DNA of 64,000 bases from Mycoplasma bradburyae (GTDB lineage Bacteria > Bacillota_I > Bacilli_A > Mycoplasmatales > Mycoplasmoidaceae). Where the stretch lies: contig NZ_CP101414.1 of NCBI RefSeq assembly GCF_024338845.1, positions 620,001 to 684,000 of the forward strand. The letters run 5' to 3'. The position numbers and the translations under genes are program-made. Below the pieces are notes generated by a model, which was not told the origin of the DNA, searched no databases, and saw only the letters and a list, made by a program, of their open reading frames with translations. Positions 22,736-34,300 of this stretch are shown one piece after another; the first letter of the stretch is position 1; each line of letters starts with the position of its first letter.

Positions 22736-23722
22736 TTATCATAAACCTTTATCTTGCAATTCCAATAAAAACCAAGCATCGGATTTTGTGTAATACTCAT
22801 TCTGATCTAAATATTTAAGAATGAAGTCATCATCATATTTAGCTAAATCAAATACGATCTTATAACTATGAAGTAATTGGTGCTTATAGTTGTTTTGATT
22901 ATCTTTATACTCTGGCTTAGAATACTTATAATCACCTACCACTGGGTGATTTAAGTATGACATATGCGCTCTAATCTGATGGGTTCTACCCGTAATTAGT
23001 TCAACATCTAGCAAGGTATAATCTAGCTTTTTAAAATAATACAAAGTACTGTATTTGGTAATAATTGTCTTATTATGATCAGTCTTGTTATCTTGAATTT
23101 TTACCAAGGCTTTATCAGGATCTTTGTATAAATAAGCAGTGCAAGTAGCTTTTTTAGGTTTGATTTGCCCATGAACTAAACAATGATAATACTTCTTAAG
23201 GTCTCGACTCTTAATGATTTCATTAAGAGCTTGTTGCGCTTTCAGATTTTTAGCTGCAAGCATAATTCCTGAAGTGTATTGATCTAGACGGTTAGCAATA
23301 CTAGCAACATAGGAATGGTTATTGAGATAATCATATTGATTAGTTTTAGCTAAATAATGCAAAACGCGGTTTTGCATATTATCAAAACTATCTTTTTCAT
23401 TAGTTTGTTGAGAAGGTATGCCTAGCGGTTTTTCAAATATGATGATATTCTCATCTTCATATATTAGATCTAATTCAGGTTTAGCTTTAAAAAAGACTGG
23501 TAACCCTTTTTTAGAATCAGTTTTTTGAAAATCATAATAAGTAATCAGATCATTAACTCTTAAGATATAATCAAAATCAATTCTTTTATTATTGACCGTT
23601 ATATCTTTTTTTCTAATCATCTTATAGATATTAGTTCTTGTGTAATCTTTAAGAACTTTGAATAAGAACTTATCGATCCTAATACAATCATCGATTGTCT
23701 TTATTTTGATTGTCTTTTTCAT
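22736..23722 (-). CDS. RluC/RluD family 23S rRNA pseudouridine synthase
   Basis: This enzyme isomerises uridines in 23S rRNA. The 328-residue protein has an N-terminal S4 RNA-binding domain (IRIDKFLFKVLKDYTRTNI...) and the catalytic motif RLDQYTSGIMLAAKN with the nucleophilic Asp. LITGRTHQIRAHMSYLNHPV is the second family block. The penultimate codon is TGA (22739-22741); under code 4 it is Trp and the gene ends at the following TAA. The start lies inside the 3' end of the TrmH gene. Exact target sites cannot be assigned. Confidence 0.9.
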
Positions 23723-24525
23723 ATCTTATTTAGTTCGTATAAGATTATCCCTGTTGATGTTGCTACATTTAAAGATTCTGTGTGTTGATCATTAATTGCG
23801 ATCTTAATCGTAGTATTAGCTAAATCTAATAATCTTTTATTAATCCCATTTCCCTCGTTGCCAAATATAATAATATTTCCACTAGCACTATCAAATTGAT
23901 CGACCTCAATAGCATTAGCTTTATTAGCAGTTGCCACAAATTTTAAACCTTTTTTATCAACGACATTAATAAAATTATCAAGATCATCAATAACACTAAT
24001 TTGGTTACTAAAAACAGCTCCAGCTGAAGCTCTGATTAATTTAGGATTATAAAGATTTACAGAATGATTAATAAATATCTTATTAAGGTTAAAAGCAGCA
24101 GCATTTCGTAAGATTGTTCCTAAATTATTAGGATCTTGAATATTATCTAGAAAAAGGTAATTATATTTCTTGCTTAGTTCAAAACTTTGGTGATTTAATT
24201 GTTTGATTAAATAATAAAAATAACAGTCACCAGCTTGTGTGTTAAGTGTTTTTAATTCTTGATTTAATTCATCTGATAACTCAATTCATCTGATTGAATT
24301 ATTTTTTAATCTGTTTTTTATATCATTGACAATCTTGCGATCAAATGATTTACTTACAAAAATGGTATGCGGGATTCAGTTATTATTCAAAGCAATTAAA
24401 TTATTTTTAATCCCACCAACACAAAAATAATCACTAATATGTTTGTTAAAACCATTTTTGTAAGCCACTTTTAAATCTTTATAGATTGGATTAGCTTTAG
24501 AATTTATTTTATGAAAGTTGATCAT
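23701..24525 (-). CDS. TrmH/SpoU family RNA 2'-O-ribose methyltransferase
   Basis: The 274-residue frame starts MINFHKINSK and contains the three SpoU motifs: LDNIQDPNNLGTILRNAAAF, IIIFGNEGNGI and ESLNVATSTGIILYEL. These form the knotted S-adenosylmethionine site. An N-terminal ribosomal-L30-like substrate-binding region precedes them. Under the standard code the gene would stop at TGA 23719-23721, exactly in an ATGA overlap with the next start. Read as Trp, the protein continues six residues (KRQSK) to TAA 23701. The gene start lies inside the 3' end of the DHH gene. RNA target unknown. Confidence 0.88.
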
Positions 24526-25489
24526 TATCAAATGTTTTTAGATACTCATCTAAAACCTTTATTAATTTGTAAAAATCTTGTTTATTATCAAGACTAAAAC
24601 CACTAGCAAACTTATGGCCACCACCATTAAACATTGCAGCAAAATGGTTGATAGGAATGTTGTGTGATCTAATTGAACCCTTTCATTTTTGGGATTGGTC
24701 ATCAAAATAAATAGCTGTTCATATCTTAACGCCATCAATATTATTTAAGGCATGCACCATTGTCATTGGCGACTTAATTCCAAAACGTTTGTGAGCACCT
24801 TTTTTAATCGCAATATATGCTAAACCATTACTTGTAATCTTAGCGCGATTAACTACATAAGAATAGTATTTATGTTCTAGGATTGGTTTTAAATATACTG
24901 CATCATGCACTTCATTGCGATTGAAGCCTGTGGCTAGTACTTCTGCTGTCATCATAAATGTACTAGGTGTGGTCGCTAAATATAAAAATCTTCCAGTATC
25001 AGTAATAATGCCTGCGTAAATATACTTAGCAATTATTGAAGTTAATCTAAAGCCCATTCACTTAATAAATCAACCAATCATCTCAGCAGTTGATGAAAAG
25101 GTTGGATCGACTCATTCAATTGAACCAATCGTTTCTGTTTTAGGGTGGTGATCAATTCTAATAATCTCTTTAACTAATTTATGTTGTCCAGTAAGAATTC
25201 TTTCGGCATTTGCTGTATCAAAAATAATCCCTAATGATTTTTCTAAAAAATCGATATCAACAGGTTGTTTTTCAAAAGGAAACAAACTAGCTCCAAGTTC
25301 TGGATCTAGTTTATAAGTTCCCATTACATAAACCTGTTTTTCGGGATAAATATTATTAACTAATTCTTTGAACGCAAATGCTGAACCTAATGCATCAAAA
25401 TCTGGTCGTTCATGAACAAAAAAAGTTAAATAATCAAACTCTTTAACTTTTGCCCAGATCTGATCATGCACTTCTAGTTGTTGTCTCAT
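24509..25489 (-). CDS. DHH/DHHA1 phosphoesterase (NrnA/MgpA type)
   Basis: Relatives degrade nanoRNAs, pAp or cyclic dinucleotides. The 326-residue frame uses several TGA Trp codons. HERPDFDALGSAFA matches the N-terminal metal-binding HxxPDxDALGS block, IIRIDHHPKT is the DHH motif, and IITDTGRF is the third block. FNGGGHKFASG is the DHHA1 nucleotide-binding signature. The start overlaps the thiI 3' end by 16 bases and the end overlaps the TrmH gene by 17. Which of the three substrates it uses cannot be decided here; an NrnA-like role is most likely. Confidence 0.9.
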
Positions 25490-26640
25490 TGTTTATTTAA
25501 ATCAAATTGGGTGATGTCGTTAGTTATTGAATTATCAATAACAACATCTAAAAAATCTAATGAAGCTTCGATTTTTTCAATAACATCAATCTTCGGATTG
25601 GTTATTGGTTTTTTTGGCGCATAAATTGAACATGCATCATCAAACGGAAGAATTGATATGTTGTATGTATTAATCTTCTTGGCGTGTTCAATTATTTGGT
25701 TTTTATCATAACACAATAAAGGGCGTAAAACCAATAAATCTTTAGTAGCGTCAGAAATTGTTTTCATGCTGTTTATTGTTTGTGAAGCTACTTGGCCAAG
25801 AGATTCTCCTGTAGCAATACAATCATAACCATACCGCTTAATTAACTTGTTGGCAATCTTATAAAAACATCTTCGCATTAAAGTAATACGGTAATTTTCG
25901 TATTTTGTATGCGAAAGTTCTTTTAGGACATTCGAAAAATTATGGATAAAGATTTTAGCTTCTTTAACTTGATTATAATTCGAAACGGTTTGAGCTAATA
26001 ATACCGTTTTATCCAAAGCTTTTTTAGAAGTATGCGGAGGAGTGATAAATGTTAAATAATCAACATGCATGCCCCTTTTGTATAAAAGATCACTAGCAAC
26101 CGGAGAATCAATACCGCCAGATAATAAAACTAAAACTCGACCTGATGACTTAACAGGTAACCCGCCAACAGCTTTATAACGATTAAGATACAAAACAAAG
26201 TTATCTTTAATTACATCAATATAAATTAAATTTGTAGGGTTATTCAAGTTAATCTCAATCTTACGATTTCTTAAACAATGACCAGCCAGAGCCTTTTTAA
26301 GACTCAAACTATCTAGTTCATAAGATTTATCTTTACGCTTGATTTCAAAAGCTAATTGATCACCATCTTGAACCATACTTAAAATTTTTGTTTTAAGTTC
26401 GTCAATTTCTCTTTCTAAATATTCAACCAAGCATACATAATTAATTCCAGGGATTTTTGTCAGAATATCAATTATTTCTTTTTGGTTATTCTGATCAAAT
26501 CCACTTATTAACAAGTGGTCGTATTGAGATGTAATTTTTAATTCAAACTTACTGATTGCTTGAACGATGTTATCTTTTAATTGATTAATGAAATCGATTC
26601 GGTTGTTATTTTTTAATCATAACTCACCAAACTTAATCAT
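25474..26640 (-). CDS. thiI: tRNA 4-thiouridine synthase ThiI
   Basis: ThiI adenylates and thiolates U8 of tRNA. I start it at ATG 26640 (MIKFGELWLKNNNR, the family's YGELxLKxxNR start, with Trp as TGA), 42 codons upstream of the first ATG after that TGA. The 388-residue protein has a ferredoxin-like/THUMP N-terminal half and a PP-loop VLLSGGIDSPVASDLL near residue 180. It lacks the rhodanese domain of the E. coli enzyme. A TGA forming ATGA with the next start is read as Trp, giving the C-terminal tail WDNN before TAG 25474. Confidence 0.92.
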
Positions 26641-26673
26641 TATTTTGTAATTATTTTTGACCATATAGTACAA

Positions 26674-27525
26674 CTATATAATTTTATGCGATTTTAAAAA
26701 TTCGATATCAGTTGATGTCATTTTTGGGCTAATTCCCGTAAGAATATGATTTTCATATCACTGCTTAGCTTGTTTAATGTACGGTTCAATGCTAGCTCTA
26801 TTGACATTCATATCAACAATCTCAATTAAGCGTTTATCAATATTAATTGCTTCTGGTGTTTTGTAATCTTCGGGTCGTAAAAAAATAATTGCGAAACGAC
26901 CGAAAGAAGCATTTCTTAGATATAGATATAATGATAATTGCAAAATATATTCTTTTTTAACTTTAATATTATTATTTTCATCATATCACTCAAGATATTT
27001 TTGACGTTTTTCTTTAACTATTGGTAATCCAGTTTCATCAACCATCATTCTTAAAGCGCCATCAACTTTTTTATAACTAAGCTTATCAATTGATGTTGTT
27101 TTAATTTCTAACATTGGATGGTTTTCATCATAAATAATCTTACCGTTTTCATCAACCGGCTCTCCATCAGGAATTCCACCAAAAATATCATTATCTTTAA
27201 ATAGATCAAATCCAACTTCTTTAGGTTCGTATGACTTGTAGTTAATATTAAATTTATCAACTACATAATCACGTATCTTAGGTTCAATAATCACACCTGC
27301 ATTAGATAATATAGGATCCATGGTTTCGTAGTAAAGATTAACCATCTTTAATCACTCCATAAACGGCGTGCTAAACGCATTGACCCCTAATATTGTTGGA
27401 AATCGACTGCCTGTGATTTTTTTAAATCGACTACTATAAGTTTTTTTGAATTGCTCAGATAAGATAATTTGCCCATCATCTATCTTAAAATTATCTTCTG
27501 TTATTAGTTCTTTTTTAAAAGGCAT
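26674..27525 (-). CDS. MPN551-like putative nuclease (PD-(D/E)XK fold)
   Basis: The 283-residue frame from ATG 27525 spans several TGA Trp codons. GGIPDGEPVDENG followed about 20 residues later by HPMLEIKTTSIDKLSYK fits the PD-(D/E)XK catalytic pattern of RecB/YqaJ-like nucleases. Its place directly upstream of thiI and the DHH gene matches M. pneumoniae MPN551 (M. genitalium MG373), annotated as a DNA-binding protein. TTG 27555 would add ten residues, but ATG 27525 is better supported. It heads the nine-gene rnc-containing cluster. Function is inferred from fold only. Confidence 0.72.
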
Positions 27526-27554
27526 ATCTTTATTTATTAAAATTATATAAAACA
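27526..27554. promoter_or_regulatory. 29-base divergent promoter region
   Basis: The whole spacer between two divergent starts is 29 bases. TATAAT on the minus strand (27547-27542) serves the MPN551-like gene with a roughly 10-base leader. TATATA on the plus strand (27544-27549) overlaps it and lies 5 bases before the ATG at 27555, predicting a leaderless message. The two -10 boxes overlap, so the promoters should compete. Confidence 0.45.
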
Positions 27555-28076
27555 ATGTTTATTAAAAGATATGTAATTAATCCTCTTTTAGAAATAAAAA
27601 AAGTTGAAATTGATCAAATTAATCAACTTTATGATTTTTTAAATAGTCTAAAAGATTATCACCAACTAGGTCTGATTAAAGATGAAATGAGTCTGATTCA
27701 GCTAGAAAAATACATTTTATCAGCCAAGAAACAATGGACTGATAAGAACGCTTTCTTGTTTGTTATCTATCTAGATAATGTCATTTGTGGTTTGATAAAA
27801 ATTAGTATCGATAAGACTAATGGACGAATCGAATACTTATTAAAAAATGAAGATGTAGAGATTATTGAAAGTGTTATTAGCTTCTTAATAAAGGTATGTA
27901 AATCCACCAATCTTAAATGGCTGTATATTGTTGTTGATAAATCTAAAGCTAAATTAGCTAAGTTATTAAAAACAATCGGGATGTATCAATTAAATGCAAT
28001 TGAATTAAAAGAAATAAACATTTTAAAAGATGAATCAAATCTGTTAATTAATAATTATTGAGCTAAAAAAGTTTAA
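27555..28076 (+). CDS. GNAT-like acetyltransferase (tentative)
   Basis: The 173-residue protein shows a weak GNAT-like pattern: an N-terminal helix region, AFLFVIYLDNVICGLIKISI (the beta2-beta3 hairpin with a Cys-Gly turn), NGRIEYLL (beta4) and a later LKWLYIVVDKSKAKLAKLLKTIGM stretch resembling beta5/alpha4. The canonical acetyl-CoA loop (Q/RxxGxG/A) is missing, so activity is doubtful. TGA at 28059-28061 is read as Trp, giving the ending WAKKV. It is transcribed divergently from the MPN551-like gene and followed by tRNA-Arg. Confidence 0.6.
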
Positions 28077-28088
28077 TTCTTTTATAAT
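28058..28088 (+). promoter_or_regulatory. Putative promoter of tRNA-Arg
   Basis: TTGAGC (28058-28063), a 19-base spacer and a perfect TATAAT (28083-28088) lie 16 bases before the tRNA. The -35 overlaps the end of the preceding gene. Confidence 0.5.
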
Positions 28089-28104
28089 ATTAAAGGTTAA
28101 CTAT

Positions 28105-28181
28105 GCGCCCATAGTTCAATCGGATAGAACATCTGACTTCGGATCAGACGGTTATGGGTTCAAGTCCTATTGGGCGCGCCA
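28105..28181 (+). tRNA. tRNA-Arg(TCG)
   Basis: A 77-base cloverleaf with CCA encoded. The acceptor GCGCCCA pairs with TGGGCGC. The anticodon arm TCTGA-CTTCGGA-TCAGA carries anticodon TCG (reads CGN Arg codons), and the T-arm loop contains GTTCAAGTC. It has its own promoter-like and terminator sequences. Confidence 0.95.
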
Positions 28182-28216
28182 TTAACATAATACTAATAAA
28201 CTAACTAACTAACTTG

Positions 28217-28248
28217 CCAGGTAATAATAACATTACCTGGTTTTTATT
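28217..28248 (+). terminator. Terminator after tRNA-Arg
   Basis: CCAGGTAAT (28217-28225) and ATTACCTGG (28232-28240) form a perfect 9-bp stem with a 6-base loop, followed by TTTTTATTTT on the plus strand. Confidence 0.88.
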
Positions 28249-28267
28249 TTGTAGTAATCAAAACAAT

Positions 28268-28306
28268 AAAAAAGCACAGGTTTTAAATTTACCTGTGCAT
28301 TTTTTA
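28268..28306. terminator. Bidirectional terminator at the end of the EAGR gene
   Basis: GCACAGGT (28274-28281) and ACCTGTGC (28291-28298) form a perfect 8-bp stem flanked by A6 on the left and T6 on the right. It can therefore end transcription on both strands, 14 bases after the stop of the large EAGR-box gene. Confidence 0.85.
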
Positions 28307-28319
28307 TTTTAAGAGCTGA

Positions 28320-31300
28320 TTATTTTTTAGATTTTTTATCTTTTTTCTTCTTATCTTTTTTCTTCTTATCACCAAAGTCGAAGTCATCATAGTCATCTTC
28401 ATCAGCATTTTCATCATCAAAAATCGCAGATGCCGCATCTTCATCGAATTGAGATAATCAGTCGTCAGCATCAACTGAATCAGTATCTACACCTTTTAAT
28501 GCAGGGATATCTTCTTCAACATTAACTTCTTCAGCTTCGCCTTGAACATATACGAATCAGTTACCATTTTCATCAAAGTCACCTTCGTATCATTCTCATT
28601 CACCATCTTCTAGATAGTAACCAAAGTTTTCGTTACCAATGTAATCATCAAAGTTGATTTCACCGTTTTCATCTGCGTAGATATAGTTTTCACCTTCTAC
28701 TTCAACTTCTTCGATTTCTTCTTGTTCAGCAACTTCAGTTTCTTCATCGCTAGCTTCATCAGCTTCTGCTTCTTCTGAAACTTCTTCTTCAGCAGGTTCT
28801 TCTTCTACTACATCTTCAACAACTTCTTCTACTGATTCTTCAACAGTTTCTTCTTTAATGAAGTTATTGTCGTCATCGAAGTATCCATCTCATACTCATT
28901 CTTCGTTTTCATCGTAATGACCATATTCTTCATTACCAACGAATTGTTCTCAGTATTCTGCTTCTTCACTAGCTTCTTCTTCAACTGGAGTTTCTTCTTG
29001 AGCAGCAGCTTCTTCAGCAGCTTCTTCTACAGCTTCTTCTAATTCTTCAGCTATAGTTTGTTCTTCAGATTCTTCGCTAACAGTTTCTTCTGAACTTTCT
29101 GTATTACTACTGAAATCGATAATTTCAGGTTCAGGTTGTTCTTCTTCGCTAATTTCTTCAACAGCAGAATCTTCTTCAACAACTTCTTCATCAGATGAAG
29201 TTTGTTCTTCTGCTACAGCTTCTTCTTTAACTGATTCTTCAGCTACAACTTCTTGATCAGTTGATTCTTCAGCAGGAGTTTCTTCTACTGATTCTTCCTC
29301 ATTTCTAAAGAAGTTATTGTCTTCATCGAAGTATCCATCTCATACTCATTCTTCGTTTTCATCGTAATGACCATATTCTTCATTACCAACGAATTGTTCT
29401 CAGTATTCTGCTTCTTCACTAGCTTCTTCAGCAGCTTCTTCTACAGCTTCTTCTAATTCTTCAGCTATAGCTTGTTCTTCAGATTCTTCGCTAACAGTTT
29501 CTTCTGAACTTTCTGTATTACTACTGAAATCGATAATTTCAGGTTCAGGTTGTTCTTCTTCGCTAATTTCTTCAACAGCAGAATCTTCTTCAACAACTTC
29601 TTCATCAGATGGAGTTTGTTCTTCTGCTACAGCTTCTTCTTTAACTGATTCTTCAGTTTCAGATTCTTCAGCTACAACTTCTTGATCAGTTGATTCTTCA
29701 GCAGGAGTTTCTTCTACTGATTCTTCCTCATTTCTAAAGAAGTTATTGTCTTCATCGAAGGATCCATCTCATACTCATTCTTCGTTTTCATCGTAATGAC
29801 CATATTCTTCATTACCAACGAATTGTTCTCAGTATTCTGCTTCTTCACTAGCTTCTTCAGCTGGAGTTTCTTCTTCAGTGGTAGTTTCTTCAACTGCAAC
29901 TTCTTCTTTAACAGGATTTTCTTCAGATGTAGATTCTTCTGTTACTTCTGTTTCAGATTGTTCTGTTTCTTCTTTAATGAATTGTTGGTTTTCATCAAAG
30001 TATCCAGCTCATACTCATTCTTGTTCTTCGTTGTAGTGACCATAGTTTTCATCACCTACGAATTTTTCTCAGAACTCACCTTCTTCAACCTCAGTTTGTT
30101 CTTCTACAGTTTCTTCAGCTTGAGTTTCTTCTTGAGCGGAAGATTCTTCAGCTACAACTTCATCTTCAACAGTTTCTTCAGCTGGAGTTTCTTCAACCGC
30201 AGCTTCTTCAGAAATTACTTCTTCAGCTTGCGCTTCTTCTTTAATGAATTGTTGGTTTTCATCAAAGTATCCAGCTCATACTCATTCTTGTTCTTCGTTG
30301 TAGTGACCATAGTTTTCATCGCCTACGAATTTTTCTCAGAATTGAGCAGATTCTTCTTGCGCATCAGTTTCTTCAGATGGAATTTCTTCAGCTACAGATT
30401 CTTCAACTTCAGCCTGTTCTACTGGTAAAACATATTCATCAGTTGTTGAAACTTCTGGTTGCGTTTGATCAGTAACTTCTTCTACAACTTCTTCTACTGC
30501 AGGTTCTTCAGGTTGAATTTCTTCAACTACAGTTTCAGGTTGAGTTTGAACTTCTTTTTGAATTGGTTGTTCAACTACAACTTCTTCAGCCACAGTTTCA
30601 GCTACAGCTTGTTCTTGAACAGATTCTTCAACTACTGGTTGTTCTTGAACGATTACTTCTTCAGTAATTTGTTCAACTGTTTTTTCTTCGATTACAGGTT
30701 GAGCTATGTAATCATCAACAGGTTGAGTAACTACTGGAGTAATAGTTACAGCTTCTTGAATTGGTTCTGGTTGAATTTTTGGAGTAAATGAACTAATACC
30801 AACTGATAATAATTGATCTGCAACAATTGGAGATACTTTAACTTCTTCAGCTTCAAGACTTTCTTGAGTAGCTATTGTTGGTTGTTGAACATTTGATTCC
30901 TGAGTAGTTTGTCATTCGTATGATTGAACTACTGGTTGAGCGTTTGTAAATGTTGGTTGTTGAATTTCGCTAACTTGAACATTAATTACTTCAGAAGCTA
31001 ATTCTTCATTAAAGATAGTAGGTTGAATAGCAGGTTGAACAACTTCAACTTTTGTTGGTTGTAATTTATATTGAACTTCTGGTAATTCAACTTTAGAAAC
31101 ATCAATATTTAGAACTTCTTGAGTACTTGATTCATCTGCTAATCTGAATTGAACATTAGTTAAATCTAATTCTTTCTTAGCAAAGATATCTTGTTTAACT
31201 TCTTGTTCTTGTGGTTGAACTAAAACACTTTGTGAATCAAATTGAGAAGTTGGTAATTCTACTTTATTAAGATCAACTACGATCGGAGTAACTTCTTGGA

Positions 31301-34300
31301 TTACTTGATCTTCTACTACTTGTTGAACTTCTTGAACTGGTTGAACTTCTTTTTTAACTGCTGAGATATCTGATAAAGTACCTACAAATTGATGAATTGA
31401 TTTGTAGTTATCTTTATTCGGTTTAATGAACTTAGTAGAATCTTTAAGTTCATTAGCTTTTTTAATTTTTTCAGCTAATTCTTTTTCTCTAGCAGCTAGT
31501 TCTCTAGCAGCTAGTTCTCTAGCTTCTTGTTGTCTTAATGATTCTTCTTTAACTCTTAATGCTTGTTCTTTAACTTTAAGAACTCTTTCATTTAGAGCTT
31601 GTTCTCTTAATCTTAAAGCTTCTTCTCTAGCTTCTTGATCTTTGATCGCTTGTTCTTTTAATGCTTGTTGCTTAGCTTCAAGTTCTTTAAGCGCTTTTTG
31701 TTTTGCTTCGTATTCTTGATCTAGTTGTTCTTTTAATTGAGCTTGTTTAGCTAATAATTCTTTAAGCGCTTCTTCTTCTCTAGCAGCGTACTCTTTAGCT
31801 GTTTGCTCTTTTAATAATTGTTGTCTAGCTTCTAGATCTTTTAATAAAGCTTCTTCTCTAGCAGCATATTCTTTTTCAGTTTGTTCTTTTAGTAACTGTT
31901 GTCTAGCTTCTAGTTCTCTAAGCGCTTGTTCTTTAGCTTCATATTCTTGAGCTAATTGTTCTTTTAATTGTTGTTGCTTAGCTTCAAGGTTTTTTAATAA
32001 AGCTTCTTCTCTAGCAGCGTATTCTTTTTGCGCTTCTTCTCTTAATAATTGTTGTTTTTCTTCTTGTTCTTTTTCAAACGCTAATTTAGCAACTTCTTCT
32101 AAAATCTTATTTACTTTAGGTGCAGAATCTGAAATGAATTCACCTTCATCAGTGAAGTAACCATTTCAAATTCAAACATTGTTATCGTTATAGAATCCGT
32201 ATCTTGAATCCCCTATAAACTTATTGAAGAATGGTTCATCTTTCTTAGTTTCTTCTATTTTTCTAGGTTTAGGAGTATAAGTTAAGAATTCTTCTTTATT
32301 AGCAGGTTTGAAGTATTCATCAAGATCACCGTGTTCTTCTAGGATTGAAGTTTTTGAAACTGAATTAATTTCTGTTTGTTCAACTTGTTGATTTCTTCTA
32401 GTTGAAACGAATTCGTATTCATCATCAAAGTAACCATCAAATACTCAATCACCTTTAGTGTTGTAGTGACCGTAGTTGTCATCACCAACAAATTCTAATC
32501 AGAATGGAGCTTTTAATGAAGAACTTTCTTCTAATACTGAAGCATCAATGATTCTGTCATTATGAATTTTTGAACGATCTCAAGTTAAGATACCTAAATC
32601 TTCATCTTTTGGTTTGTTATAAATTGAAGATCTAATTAATTCATTCTTAGTTGGTTTAGTTTCAAGTTCATCTTCAAGAATAACTAAATCTTCATTATCA
32701 AAACTTTCTTCTTGATCTTGATCTAATAAGATTTCTAGATCGTCTTCTGGTTGTTCTTGTTCGTCAACATAAACAACATTAGTTTTAGAAGTTTTGAATT
32801 TTCTAGATTCAATTTCGTATTCTAAATTATTTTGGTTGTTTTTCTTTCAAGACTCAAATAAACTCGAGAAGTTAGATTCAGATTGTGTAGCATCAGATAA
32901 GATATCTAATTCAACCTTGTCAGGTTTGAAGTTACCTTCATCATCAAAGCTACCAGTTCAGATTCAAACACCATCGTTATCATAGTATCCGTACTCTTCA
33001 TTACCGATGTGCTTTTTGTATCTTGGATCATCTAATAAGATCTTGTGAAGATCTGATTCTGGAGTAATTTCAGTTGTTTTAAGAACTTTAGGAGCGCTAG
33101 GTTTTTTAGCAGGTTCTTTTTTCTTAGGGAAGCTTTGTTTTTGTTTTTGACTTAAAACTTCTTCTTCAGTTTTAAATTCGTGTGTTGGATCTGGAATTCA
33201 GTTTAATTCTTGATCAAATACACCGTGTCAGATTCAAACTTTTGAAGAACCTTCAAAGTGACCATAAACTGGGTCACCAATTAATTCTTTTCAGAATTTC
33301 TTACGTTCAGATGACTTGATCGCAGATAAAATTACGTGTTTAGTTCCATAGAACGGAACTTCATCATCATGAGTGAAAGGAATTCATTTTTGTAATTTAG
33401 AGAATTTTCCTTTTCAGTTTCAAGTTTTGTTGTTGTAGAAACCATAATCTGAATTTCCAACATAACCTTCTCAGAATCTGCGTGATGGATCGCTCTTTTG
33501 TTGATCACCAAACATTTCATCAATTACATTAGTCGGAACGATACTATTCTTAATTCCGTCAGATTGTTCTTTATCTAATTCTTTTCCTAAATCTAATAAT
33601 TCATTAGGAGTGTAGATTTCTTCACTTTCAGGCGTTTGATCATCATCTGAAAGATCTAAGTCTAATAGACCGTTGTCTTGAACTAATTCTTCGTGTTTAA
33701 CATATTCACTTTGAACCGGTTCATTGATAGCTGTTGCTTCGTATTTGATTTGTGGTTGGATTGAATCAATAATTTCATCTTCTAATAAACTTAGATCTAA
33801 TTCATCTTCAACACTTGCAGAATCAAACTCTTCAAAAGCTGCTAGCTCTTCATCTAGTTTTTCAGTATCAATTAAATCATCTGGTTCAACAGCTCAAATG
33901 TTGGTTACAACTGGATCATCTACTTCGATTTCAGATAAATCTACAACGATATCAGATTGCGGTTGTTCAACTGGTTGTTCAACTTTAATTGGAGCTGGTT
34001 GACTAACTTCGGGTAAAATTTCACCAATTACTTCAACAGTTTTTTCAACTGGTTCTTCTTGTTCGATTGTATCAGTTACAACAGCTTCAAAATTATGTTG
34101 TGTTGTTGGCGCAAAATCTTCTGTTGAAATCTTAGACTGTTCAATTAGAGCAGTTACTTTTTCTTCAGTTAATTCGATTACTTTAGTTTGTAATCTTTCT
34201 ATCATTTCGTTTTGTTTAGCAACAATACGAAGTTGTTCTTTCATTCTCTTATTGAAAGAACTAATGATATGACTTAATTCTGGTTGCTTTTTATTAGCAA

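Noticed and set aside
29796..30428. Long plus-strand open frame rich in Phe/Ser opposite the EAGR gene
   Set aside because: It is the antisense of Glu-rich codons (GAA read as TTC); composition is explained by the minus-strand gene and there is no start context.
28320..33500. Possible CRISPR-like or satellite array
   Set aside because: Repeats are in frame, long and coding (EAGR boxes plus Glu-rich linkers), without short identical repeats separated by unique spacers.
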